NCBI GenBank assembly: GCA_009602725.1
Contig: WELB01000227.1
Location: 8,495-26,622, forward strand
Origin: Spirogloea muscicola
Lineage: Eukaryota > Streptophyta > Zygnematophyceae > Spirogloeales > Spirogloeaceae
Reading direction: 5' to 3'
Length of the DNA: 18,128 nucleotides
Position 1 is the first letter of the stretch; each line of letters begins with the position of its first letter. Below the pieces are notes generated by a model. The model worked only from the letters and a program-made list of their open reading frames with translations. It was not told the DNA's origin and made no database searches. Shown piece by piece: positions 1-8,000 of the stretch. The translations under genes were made by a program, and so were the position numbers.

Positions 1-36
1 CCCCTCCTCCTCCCCGCCTTCCGCTTCCCCGCCTCC

Positions 37-3000
37 ATGGCGGCGCCGCCCGAGCCCGCCGCCGCGCCCGCCGCGCCCGAGCCGTCGCCGCACAGCTCCG
101 GCACCGCCTCCCTGGACGCGGTCAGCCAGGAGGAGCCCGGCGCGCCGGCGGACGCCACCGTGCCGCGCCTCCTGCAGCAGCTCATGCAGCACTGCAAGTG
201 GACCTACGCTGCTCTCTGGCAGCCCAGCTGCGACACGTCGTGAGCCCGCGCGCCCTCGGCCCAGCCCCCCGGCCCATCTCCCCGGTCGCGCACGACCGGT
301 CGCTGCTGCCAACGTGCATCGCCCACCTCCTCATCGCCTCCGGCTGCCGCCCTCTGTCCTGGCTCTGCATCAGGCGGCCGGCGCAGCTCGCGTGGTCAGA
401 CGGATGGTACAAGGGTGCCATGAGGAAGCGAGGCCCGGGCGGGGAGCTGATGACAGCGGCTGAGCTGAAGCGCTGTGCCATGATCAAGCTCAATCAGGTC
501 CGTTCCCAGTGCCTTGAGCCGATCTATGCAGCTCGCCGCAGACCTCTGCCTTGCCGCAAAACCTCACCTTGGCCAGCCTGGCAGCAGTGTGCCCTCTGCT
601 GACCGTCAGCTGCCCGGCTCTCTCCCGCGAGCAGCTGCAGAGCGTGACGTTGGACGGCGATGAGCACAACTCGCAGTCAGCAGCTGGTCTGACGCATCCT
701 GTGGATGACATGGAATGGTTCTACATTGCCATGATGACCATGTCCTTCCCACACGGTGTTGGGTGAGAAGCACAGCTCAAGTGCTCCCAAGTAGCGACCG
801 TATGCAGCCCGCGCCGACACTGCAGCTTGTGCCACATTGGCACAAGATTGCCCCTGCTGTTGAGCTAACTGACACAGAGCGGCTGCGATGCTCCAACCAG
901 GATGCAAGGTCGTACTCATGTTGCGGGTACGTACGAGTGGCTCAACTTAGCCAACGCCGGGGATGCTCAATACACCCACACAGCACTTGCGGGGGCTGCG
1001 GGAGTTAAGGTGCCTGCCGTGACCATGGCCCCGAGGGGGGCTAACCAGCTTCTAACTGTTGGCCGCTGCCCGAGTGCCGCCTGGCCAGCCGCATAGCAGT
1101 GCGAGCTACAACGCGCGCCCTGACATCAAGCAACGTGGCTGCCTATCAGACAATAGTGTGCATGGCAATCAAAGGAGGAGTTCTTGAGATGGGCACCACA
1201 GAGTGGGTGAGGAATCTGTCCCACTTACTTGGTGACACCTTCCTCTGCTGACACTTGCGAACTTTAGTTGGCGCTGATGCTACGTTTCTCGACACTGCAA
1301 CCGAATCTTACACAGATGCCTGCTTGTGGCAACCGGTCAGGTTGACCAAGACATGGAGCTACTACAACGCATCCGCTCCACCTTTGATGGCCCGTCAAGG
1401 AGCCAGCAGCTCCACGAGCTGCCTTTCCCGCTCGCACTTGATACGACCCCGCTCGCAATTCCCCTGATGGCCTCTGCTCCGCTGCTGCTGAGCCCCACTG
1501 TCAGCACCAACACCACCGCGCGGCAGAGCGACATGTGGGCTACCACGGAGGCCCTGGGACTGCTGGCAGCAGGCGCAGGGGAGATTGCAGCTCCAGACTT
1601 CCCGTTCTCAATGCTTATGGGCGGCCCCCACGATGAGCTCAACAGCAACTTGATGTTAGGAGCAGGGTCGGCCTGTCACGGACTGTTGGACGTGGAAGGT
1701 TCAGGGGCTGCTTCTGCTGACACAAAGGTGGCAGCTCTCCAGCAAGGCCCCTTGCTTCAGATGCAGCAGAGGGGCTTGGAGCTCGGTGGAGGCATGCTTA
1801 CCGTGCTCCAGCTGCAGCAGCAGCAGCAGCAGCCACTGCAACCCAGTCAGGAGGTGCAGACTCGGCGTGAGCTCTTGGAGACATCCAGTGCACCATTGAT
1901 GTTGTCACACCAAACAGATTTGCAACGATCTGGCGACCACGAGAGGTCGAGTATGCAAGTGCACAGGAGGTTGCGACACCATGTCAGCCTGCCTCCAGAT
2001 CTCTCCCCCGTTTCTTACTTATCCACTGTCAGCCAGGGCCAGCACTACGTGGAGATGTCTCCCGATGACAATGCAGGTACTGCTACAATCAGTCGCTGTA
2101 TCGAGTCACAGGCATGCATGCGTTCCAGCAAGTCCATGAATGAACCTTCTGCTGCTTCTAGTGCCACCGGAGTTGCAGCAGAAGGTGACAATGATGCACC
2201 ACCTTGTCCTGCAGACCTGGGATCGGTCTCGCTGTCCAAGGAGGAGAACTCTCCAACCACCACTGCGGGCACGTCTGCCACATGCAGGGAGACCCCAGGC
2301 AAGAGGGGCCGGACTGCTGGCGGCAAGCCTCCTGACGAGCAGGTGAGCGGCCCACACTATGTCACATTCACCACCGCCACATCTGCCTTAGCAAAGGCAG
2401 CTTGACAGCTGCTGTCCCTTGGCTGGCAGGCCATGAACCACACGCTGTCGGAGAGGAGGAGGCGAAAGAAGCTTGGCGAGCTCTTGCTCAGGCTGCGCTC
2501 GACCATGCCCTACGTGTCCAAGGTGTGTAGAAGGCTCGAGGGCCCTCACTGTAGATTGCGTGTTTGCCGGGTGTGACGAAGATTGTGTACTTCAGGGGGT
2601 AGCAGCTGGCCAGCCTCAGGAGCTAGCCAGCCTCAACCTCGCTGGCTATGTTCACAAGCCTCCCTCACGTAGCTACAAAGCGCATGCTCAGCGGAGTGCT
2701 TGGAGCCGTCCTTGTGCTGCAGAAGATGGACAAAGTGTCCCTGCTGAACGATGCGGTCCAGTGCATGGAGGAGCAGCAGCAGGAGCTGCGCAGATTGAGG
2801 GCACACAATGCGCAGCTGCAGCGACGGCTTGCACGCTCAGGCACCAGCAGCACTAGCAGACAAGATCCTGAACCTGATCGAGACGGGGGGGCTGGCCCGA
2901 GTACAGAGCCCGAAGGTGGCAGGGTTGATCAGCACAAGAGAGTCAAAAGCACTGGTGCGCTTCTGGCTTGTCCCATCCACCGTACTCAAAGTTGTGAGTG

Positions 3001-3512
3001 AAGTTCTGGTATGCTGCAGCAGTCAGCAATGCCCGCTCTCACGTCCTGCTACTCTGTGTAACAGGTGCACAGATGGTGCCGCTCGCGAGCGTTGATGTCA
3101 AGGTTGGAGGAGGTGGGGCGATGGCAACAGTACAAGCCGAGAAGCGCAGCTCCCTTATGCTGGATATGATGATTGCTCTACATTCACTCGGCGTTGAGCT
3201 CCTTTCCTGCAGTGCCACGACTGTGGGCACCTCGTCCCACCTCACGTTGCATATGAAGGTTCGCATCCATACCACTGTCGAACTCTTGCCCTCCTGCTTC
3301 CACGTCTGCCAGGGAGCAGCTCAAGTACTGAGCCTCCTCTGCTTTTACATGGCTCATGCTCTTGGCAACACAGCAAGAGGATGTCTGTATCCTGCCCGAC
3401 TCATGCTCAATTTGCACATGCTCAGGTTGATACAGCAAACATCACAGAGAGCGACCTTGAGGCTGCACTGCAATCTGCAGCAGAGCGTCTGCCAAAGGCT
3501 CCAGCACCATAG
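37..3512 (+). CDS. MYC-like bHLH transcription factor (MYC_N + bHLH + ACT-like), 10 exons
   Basis: Nuclear DNA-binding regulator of the plant MYC/GL3 type. Exons: 37-239, 374-497, 542-762, 901-1009, 1150-1206, 1341-2342, 2430-2522, 2726-2993, 3065-3258, 3426-3512 (TAG). They total 2358 nt, and all phases close to 785 residues. Residues about 45-240 match the bHLH-MYC N-terminal domain: WTYAALWQ, WSDGWYKG, DMEWFYIAMMTMSFPHG, then GVKTIVCMAIKGGVLEMGTTEW. Exon 6 (239-572) is a low-complexity linker with a Q6 run. The bHLH begins at 573. His576, Glu580 and Arg584 form the H-E-R signature of E/G-box binders, and helix 2 starts at MDKVSLLNDAV (604) and runs into a leucine/glutamine-rich coiled coil. 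Residues 702-757 (VDVKVGGGGAMATVQAEK onward) fit the ACT-like dimerisation domain. The exon 9 donor (GTTCGC) is weak. The ATG at 37 is the first seen, but the frame is open to the window edge, so an earlier start is possible. Target genes cannot be inferred. Confidence 0.9.
2717..2725 (+). other. Tandem (NAGNAG) splice acceptor in the bHLH loop
   Basis: The intron before exon 8 of the bHLH gene ends CTGCAGAAG directly before ATGGAC. Using AG at 2721-2722 would add one Lys, giving SK-K-MDK. Using AG at 2724-2725 gives SK-MDK, the spacing usual in plant bHLH proteins. I used the second in the gene model. Both keep the frame, so an isoform differing by one residue in the loop is possible. Confidence 0.6.
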
Positions 3513-3970
3513 GTGCTAAAGTAGGCAAGGGGCCGGAGGAGTGCAAGGAGGGGTGCAAGTTTTAAACACACAATCAACTCCGACACTATGCCCATCAAGG
3601 CAAATGTCTGTACAAGATGCCCAAAGGCCATAGCCTTGCCTAACAGTCTCAGAGAAAGGGACAAGCAAGAGTTGGTGTAACGTTAAGCTAGTGTGGTGAG
3701 GCCAGCTAGCAAGCTGAAGGCTGACGCTGACGCAGGCTACTCCTGCAGGCCTCTGCCCAAGGCCATGACCTTTTGCCTTCTATGCAGGCTATGCCAACAT
3801 ACACTCAGCAACCAGTAGCCTCAGCAGCTGCTCAGTCAGCGCAAGCATCAGCGCAAGCAAATGACAATAAGTCCGTCAACGTTGCCCCAACAGTGAGCTG
3901 GCAAGTCAGCCTGTTGTCGTGGCCACTGCCTGTCTTGATGGTCATGCTTGTACAGTGTACACGCCCTTCT
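3513..3970. other. Convergent intergenic region (bHLH / SF3B6 3' ends)
   Basis: This 458-bp interval lies between two convergent stop codons and should contain both 3' UTRs. An open frame from 3773 (alanine/serine/glutamine-rich) runs antisense into the last SF3B6 exon. It has no recognisable domain, so I do not call it a gene. No TGTAA is present on the minus strand here. The nearest I saw is at 3345-3349, inside the last bHLH intron, which would make the two transcripts overlap. Confidence 0.5.
3676..3680 (+). terminator. Candidate poly(A) signal TGTAA of the bHLH gene
   Basis: TGTAA, the pentamer commonly used as a poly(A) signal in green algae, lies about 165 nt after the bHLH stop codon. 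It is the only copy I found on the plus strand between that stop and the convergent SF3B6 gene. Assignment is by position only. Confidence 0.45.
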
Positions 3971-5197
3971 TCACTTCACATCCTTGGAGGATATGCCATA
4001 CTTCTCTTGCAACTTTGTCAAGTCTTCCTCTTTCTTTTTCTGCAAGTGACAACCATAAGAAACTGCACTTAGTGCTGAACCTTTGAACATACCTTCCCCC
4101 CGCGCTCCTAAGGAAGAGTGAGAGCGGGGGGCAGAGGCAGCTATCCAAGTCGTCCTGGCGGCCCTGCTGCAGGATGGCTGCTGGAAGCTGCATACCTGGT
4201 CGACCTTCTTGTTCTGCTTCGCCTGTTGGTAGTAGAGAACTATGAGGTATCGGTTGGCAACATTGAAACCTGAGAGGTGATCGACCGCGTTCTTAGCATC
4301 GTAGATGTCCTCGTACACAACAAAAGCTGTGCCCCTTGTGTCCTTGCTCGTGCCCCTGCAGGAGCATTGTGGCCAAATATTGCACAAGACAAGTAGTGCA
4401 AGTGGTGTGAGTGTACCCTGCTCCTTGCAAGCCCCAGTCAAGCATGGAGACTGTTACTGCAGACAAGCAGCCTTGACTGGTGCAGGCCTGGAGGGCGTAA
4501 GCACTGGGCCCTGAGCCTCGACCATCAGCACCGAAATCGAGTCCAGACCTTAACCACCCCAACTCATTTGCACCCCCACTCTCCCCCCCCCCTNTGTCAG
4601 TCCTCCCTAAACCAGTGGAAGGCATACTCAGGAAGAGGAACAACAGAACAGAGTGCGACGTAGGGCTACCAGGAAAGCTCACACTCTGATTTGCCGGATG
4701 GCCCCGTACTTGCCAAAGATGTCATACATCTCATCGGACGTGATGTTGAAGGGCAGGTTCCTGCATGAGGCAAGTCACGAGGTGAATAATCCGCTAGGGA
4801 GGGGGACTAGGATGTGAGAAGGGCAGGTTCCTGCACAAGTCGAGTCACGAGGAAAGTAGTCTGCTAGAGAAGGGGACTAGGCCGTGGCACGTGGCAGGAG
4901 GGGGATTGGTGGGGCTTGGAGCAGGCTTGCTAACGCAACAAGCAGGCTTGCTGACGCAACAGAGTGCCCTGAGGCTGGAAGATTCGAGTGAAGCGGGGTC
5001 AAGGCAGCGCTGCGGCAACGCTGGACCTGACGTAGATGACGCGGTTGACCTCGGGTGGCAGCCGTGCCTGGCCAAAGCAGAGGAGCGCGGGTGTGAGGCA
5101 CAGCGCGCGAGGCAGGGCGTGCGGCAGTAGCGCAAGGCAGCGCAAGGGGCGGCTTGGCTGAGGAACGGCGGCGCACGTTGGAGCGGCGCGAGGACAT
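3971..5197 (-). CDS. SF3B6: Splicing factor 3B subunit 6 (SF3b p14), branch-site RRM protein, 5 exons
   Basis: Subunit of SF3b in the U2 snRNP that lies next to the branch-point adenosine. Exons in transcript order: 5197-5177, 5067-5027, 4760-4683, 4355-4196, 4039-3971 (TGA). They total 369 nt, or 122 residues, close to the usual length of about 125. The first exon is only 21 nt (MSSRRSN). It is supported by a GT donor at 5176-5175, by phase, and by the acceptor directly before [11 protein letters not shown] single RRM follows: RNP2 at VIYVRNLPF (17-25), with Tyr19 matching the tyrosine reported to contact the branch adenosine in human p14, and RNP1 at RGTAFVVY (54-61). The C-terminal [20 protein letters not shown] tail (101-120) is typical of the family. 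The exon 3 donor is taken as AGAGT|GTGAGC, giving Val47. The gene is convergent with the bHLH gene, and its 5' flank is repeat-rich. Confidence 0.93.
4751..4879 (-). repeat. Imperfect tandem duplication across an SF3B6 intron-exon boundary
   Basis: Segments 4751-4811 and 4819-4879 are about 80 % identical. Both carry GGGCAGGTTCCTGCA, a GTCACGAGG core and GGGGACTAGG. The lower copy spans the real 3' splice site of SF3B6 exon 3 (minus-strand CAG|GAACCTGCCC). The upper copy lies in the intron and repeats that acceptor plus ten exon bases, which makes a decoy 3' splice site. Confidence 0.85.
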
Positions 5198-5478
5198 GGC
5201 GGCGATCGGCAGCGAGCGACGGCCGCGGGCGCTGGAAGCTGGGGGTGCGGCGGAGGTCGCGGTCGCGGAAGGGAGACGGCAGCGTGTGTGGAGTGACAGA
5301 GGTGCCGAGCGCCGAAGAGAGCACAAGGGGCGAGGGGCTGTGCAAGAAGAGAGAGAGAAGGCGCGCGGGGCGCATGAATTGAAAGGGAGGCCAATTCAAG
5401 CCAATACATTGTTCAGGCAGAGTCGAGTGCAGACTAAACAATGCTACATAATGCAAGAAGAGAGTGGCTCTCCCAAAG

Positions 5479-5504
5479 GTTTAGGTTTAGGATTTTGGGT
5501 TACG
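5479..5504 (+). repeat. Short interstitial telomere-like motif
   Basis: GGTTTAGGTTTAGG followed by ATTTTGGGTTACGG resembles degenerate plant/Chlorella-type telomere repeat (TTTAGGG). Only about three degenerate units are present, between the two copies of the duplicated block. Too short to be a functional telomere. Confidence 0.35.
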
Positions 5505-5600
5505 GAGACGGCAGCGTGCATGGAGTGACAGAGCGGCCGACGAGATTACAAGGGCGCGAGGGCTGTAAACAGCCCAGCCCGAAAAGGGTTGACAAGGACA

Positions 5601-5625
5601 GGCAAGGCAAGGCAAGGCAAGGCAA
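5601..5625 (+). repeat. GGCAA microsatellite, 5 units
   Basis: Five perfect GGCAA units lie inside the insertion that distinguishes the second upstream block from the first. Confidence 0.9.
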
Positions 5626-5837
5626 GCCCGATGAGACTTGACAAAGACGTCCTAGAAGATGGAACGAGGTCCTCGGGTGTCGAAAGCTTTGGTCCACACT
5701 GCTGCCTAAGTGTGTGCCAATCCTACACAAGAGAGAAGGCGCGCGGGGCGCATGAATTGAATTGGAGGCCAATTCAAGCCGATACATTGTTCAGGCAGAG
5801 TTTAGGGCAAACTAAACAGGGCTACATAACACGAATA

Positions 5838-6120
5838 CAGAAGGCGGACTGCATACTCTGCGCGTCGACTTGGTGGCCTCCACGCCGGGCGGCGGCCCGC
5901 GCGTCACTGCAGATGTTGGCACCACAGATGTGCTGGATCGGTCCAATACGGGCTGTCTGCCTCGAGGGCTGGGCATGCCACGGCGAACGTGCTCGCAGCA
6001 AGGCGGCGAAACATAGTATGTACCGCGAGTATCCCGTTTCGCCCTTGTTGCTATAACACAATATTGGCTCGGCTTGGCCTCCCCTCATTCATTCGTGCAG
6101 CGCGCCTTATTTCTCTATTC
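5838..6120 (+). pseudogene. Retrotransposon fragment: RLE core plus 3' tail
   Basis: In the frame starting at 5849 the plus strand reads LHTLRVDLVASTPGGGPR, then VTADVGTTDV. This aligns with LHTCRADLVAIPPGGGPH and IIADVVTADC of the large element at 8.1-12.26 kb. Both catalytic-type aspartates of the restriction-like endonuclease are kept. Similarity continues through GHA...LAARRR to about 6005 and then stops. From about 6050 a tail follows (ATTGGCTCGGCTTGGCCTCC) that is the opposite-strand counterpart of the repeats at 5340-5460 and 5726-5830. The usual C-terminal hundred residues are missing, so this copy has lost its 5' part and an internal segment. Confidence 0.7.
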
Positions 6121-6149
6121 ATTCTTAACTCGCGGCTGCTGAATAGAGA

Positions 6150-6600
6150 AAGCGCGGCCAGATTGACTGGTGACTGGGAAAGGCCAGCCCAAAAGAATGG
6201 ACAACGTCTGAGGGAGCTTGAGTGCGAACGACTAGGACTAAGACATCAGCCAGGGAACGCTCAGTAACCTCTAGACAGGAGATGCAGATCCGAGTAGCTA
6301 GCTGGTGGAAAGACGTCGCCCTGACGGAAGCAGGAGGCCGCCGCCAAAGCTCGGCCTGCGCGTAAGTGAACCGCGAAGGCGAGGGACCGCTGCATCGAGA
6401 CGGCCAAACGCATACGGAACACCTGAGCGAGGGACCCGGCTACGTTGAAGCCGGGCTGCTCGCCCTGCTGCCCGAGGCGGCGGGCCGCTGCACGCCGCGC
6501 CAGGCGGTGGAGCAAGTCAAGCCATTTGGAGCCAAAGGCTCCGTGCACGTCCACTGCCAGTGGAATGAACTCGTCGCCCACCGGGTGAACGCAATCGCCC
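6150..6600 (-). pseudogene. 5'-truncated retrotransposon 3' end (subfamily B), minus strand
   Basis: The minus strand encodes DEFIPLAVDVHGAFGSKWLD, then about 90 further residues ending SDLHLLSRGY with a stop at 6263-6261. This is the C-terminal extension that follows the endonuclease in the large element. The 3' UTR runs down to 6150 and holds the hairpin (minus-strand GGGCTGGCCTTTCCCAG). It ends at the same base as the related copy at 13861, and the two are roughly 90 % identical over the shared part. The copy is truncated after the endonuclease at about 6600, where it meets an oppositely oriented copy head to head. Confidence 0.85.
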
Positions 6601-6624
6601 GTCGCTTCCATGGTGAACCGGTAG

Positions 6625-6875
6625 ACTTTCCTGCAGCCGGGTCGCTGGCGCAAGTGTATCGCATGCGCTTGGCCGTCTCGCTGCAGAGGTCCATGGCCCG
6701 TGCGCTGCACCTTCGTGCCGGGAGAGCCCTCGCTGCTGCCTCTGGCTCTGTCCAGGGGACCCACTTCCAGGACCCTAGCCTCTCTGATTTGCGGCTGCTT
6801 AGCAGGGGTTACTGAGTAATTTGTAGCTGCTTTCTTTCTTTGTGTGCTTTGGTTTCTTAGCGCTTCCTCTGGCTT
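6625..6875 (+). pseudogene. 5'-truncated retrotransposon 3' end (subfamily A), plus strand
   Basis: From about 6625 the plus strand reads AGSLAQVYRMRLAVSLQRS, then RAGRALAAASGS, and ends SDLRLLSRGY with TGA at 6813-6815. This is the last 60 or so residues of the element protein. The 3' UTR starts as in the other subfamily A copies (GTAGCTGCTTTCTTTC...CTTAGCGCTTCC) but diverges at about 6875, before the hairpin. The fragment therefore lacks its 3' end. It abuts the minus-strand copy at 6150-6600. Confidence 0.8.
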
Positions 6876-6955
6876 CCTCTGGGTGAATAGGGGTTACTGA
6901 GCAGGCATCCTTACTGTACGCTGTCCAGCCCCTGTGGACTTTGGCCGTTCTCTAT

Positions 6956-7158
6956 CTGGCTCTGGCTAGGGGACCCACTTCCAGGAGCCTAGCGTTTCTG
7001 ACCTGAAGCTACTTAGCAGGGTTACTGAGTGATCCATAGCTGCTTTGTTTCTGTGTGCTTGTTTTTCTTAGCGCTTCCCCTGGCCCCCTTCTCGTCCTTT
7101 GTTGATTTTTTTGGGCTGGCTTTTCCAGCCCCTATACTCAATGGGCGAGCACTTTCTT
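6956..7158 (+). mobile_element. Short retrotransposon tail (subfamily A) with possible 6-8 bp TSD
   Basis: Begins CTGGCTCTGGCTAGGGGACC within the last 30 codons. It reads through a stop after SRGY-equivalent codons and carries the full subfamily A 3' UTR: GCGCTTCCCCTGGCCC, hairpin GGGCTGGCTTTTCCAGCCC, then ATGGGCGAGCACTTTCTT. CTCTAT occurs directly before the copy (6950-6955) and directly after it (7159-7164), extended to TTCTCTAT if ambiguous bases are counted. This fits target-primed insertion, but a match this short is weak by itself. Confidence 0.7.
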
Positions 7159-7242
7159 CTCTATTGGGTTGGCTGTCCACAGCGTCGCCCCCATTTTCAA
7201 CGACCCCTACTGTGACAGCTGCTTCTTCTGTTCTTTCGACAG

Positions 7243-7330
7243 AGCGAAGAAGGGCTCGCCAATTGAGAATATGGGCTGGAACAGCCAGCCCAAAAAAGAA
7301 TGAACAGAGTACAAGAAGAGGGGGGGTAAA
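7243..7330 (-). mobile_element. Retrotransposon 3' UTR fragment, minus strand
   Basis: Contains the tail in reverse orientation: AGCGAAGAAGGGCTCGCC, hairpin GGGCTGGAACAGCCAGCCC, then AAAAAAGAATGAACAGAGTA and CAAGAAGAGGGGG. It has no coding part. It lies tail to tail with the copy ending at 7158, about 85 bp away. Confidence 0.7.
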
Positions 7331-7500
7331 GGAAATTTCGTGTATTTGAAACAATCGAAGGCCAGTATGGCCAAGTACAGAGGTAAGCACATCTTATGAC
7401 GTAGCAGCTAGCATCTAGCAGCTACTGGAGCTGCTAGTGGAGTGAGGCAGCAGCTGTGCCAGGAGGAATGGAGGGGTGGGGGGGGAAGCCAGGCGAAGCC
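7331..7500. other. Interval between tails; short inverted repeats
   Basis: No gene is visible. TAGCAGCT (7416-7423) and AGCTGCTA (7429-7436) form an 8-bp stem with a 5-base loop. ATTTCGTGTATTT at 7335-7350 recurs inverted at about 7840-7855 (AAATACACGAAAT), suggesting that another dispersed repeat is present in this interval and at 7830-7930. Confidence 0.5.
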
Positions 7501-7512
7501 CTAAAACAGAGC

Positions 7513-7727
7513 AGAGCCCTCGCTGCTGCCTCTGGCTCTGGCCAGGGGACCCACTTCCAGGAGCCCAGCTTCTCTGATCTGCGGCTGCTTAGCAGGGGTT
7601 ACTGAGTGTCTCGTAGCAGCTTTGTTTCTGTTACTTAGCGCTTCCCCTGGCCCCCTTCTCGTACTCTGTTCATTCTTTTTCGGGCTGGTTGTTCCAGCCC
7701 CTATTCTCAATGGGCGAGCACTTTCTT
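7513..7727 (+). mobile_element. 215-bp retrotransposon tail flanked by a 12-bp target-site duplication
   Basis: The insert starts AGAGCCCTCGCTGCTGCC, carries the last 30 or so codons (LRLLSRGY-type end, TGA), then the complete subfamily A 3' UTR with hairpin GGGCTGGTTGTTCCAGCCC and terminus ATGGGCGAGCACTTTCTT. CTAAAACAGAGC occurs immediately before it (7501-7512) and immediately after it (7728-7739). The twelve matching bases on both sides define the exact insertion boundaries and give the 3' terminus of the family. No poly(A) tail separates the terminus from the duplication, which fits an RLE-type or structure-recognising element better than an L1-type one. Confidence 0.88.
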
Positions 7728-7927
7728 CTAAAACAGAGCTGCTTCTTCCTTCTTTGCAAAAGAGTCCACCCAAGTGGCTACATCAAATGGGTGCTTAACA
7801 ACGTCATGGCCCTTCCCCCCTTTGGAGTTAGGGTGGAAATACACGAAATGCTTTTCCTCTTTGGGAGAAGCACTCTTCCTTCGCTCCATTGGCAGAAGTT
7901 ACCGAGAGTGGTCCCGTATTTCAAAAG

Positions 7928-8000
7928 ATGAGCTCGCCCATAGAAGAGAGGGGCTGGCAGAAGCCAGCCAAAAAAGAATGGACAATATCCAAAGAGCTTC
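7928..8000 (-). mobile_element. Retrotransposon 3' tail fragment, minus strand
   Basis: Reverse-oriented tail: GAGCTCGCCCATAGAAGAG, hairpin GGGGCTGGCAGAAGCCAGCC, AAAAAAGAATGGACAATATC, CAAAGAGC. It is closest to the tail region of the large element (12132-12200). It has no coding part. Confidence 0.7.

Larger units (their letters stand above)
5273..5845 (-). repeat. Duplicated block upstream of SF3B6 with interspersed tail repeat
   Basis: Copy 1 (about 5273-5460) and copy 2 (about 5508-5845) both begin GAGACGGCAGCGTG and continue GGAGTGACAGAG. Both end with a GAGAAGGCGCGCGGGGCGCATG block, a GAATTG...CAATTC inverted repeat, and a stretch leading to ACATTGTTCAGGCAGAG and GCTACATAA. Copy 2 holds about 150 extra bases (5570-5725) that include a retrotransposon tail hairpin (GGGCTGTAAACAGCCCAGCCC) and a GGCAA microsatellite. 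On the minus strand the shared part resembles a hairpin followed by a pyrimidine-rich 3' end, like the tails elsewhere in the island. Copy 1 starts about 75 bp upstream of the SF3B6 start codon and so overlaps its likely 5' UTR or promoter. Confidence 0.7.

Noticed and set aside
3773-4072. Small gene MPSMQAMPTYTQQP... between bHLH and SF3B6
   Set aside because: No conserved motif; its end is antisense to the last SF3B6 exon and the rest fits 3' UTR sequence.
4845-5456. Open frame of 203 codons on the minus strand upstream of SF3B6
   Set aside because: Proline/serine/arginine-rich composition from GC-rich DNA; overlaps the true SF3B6 exons 1-2 in another frame and the repeat block.
6366-6815. 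A single plus-strand gene of 149 codons
   Set aside because: Its first two thirds are antisense to a minus-strand element copy; only the last third is real element coding sequence.
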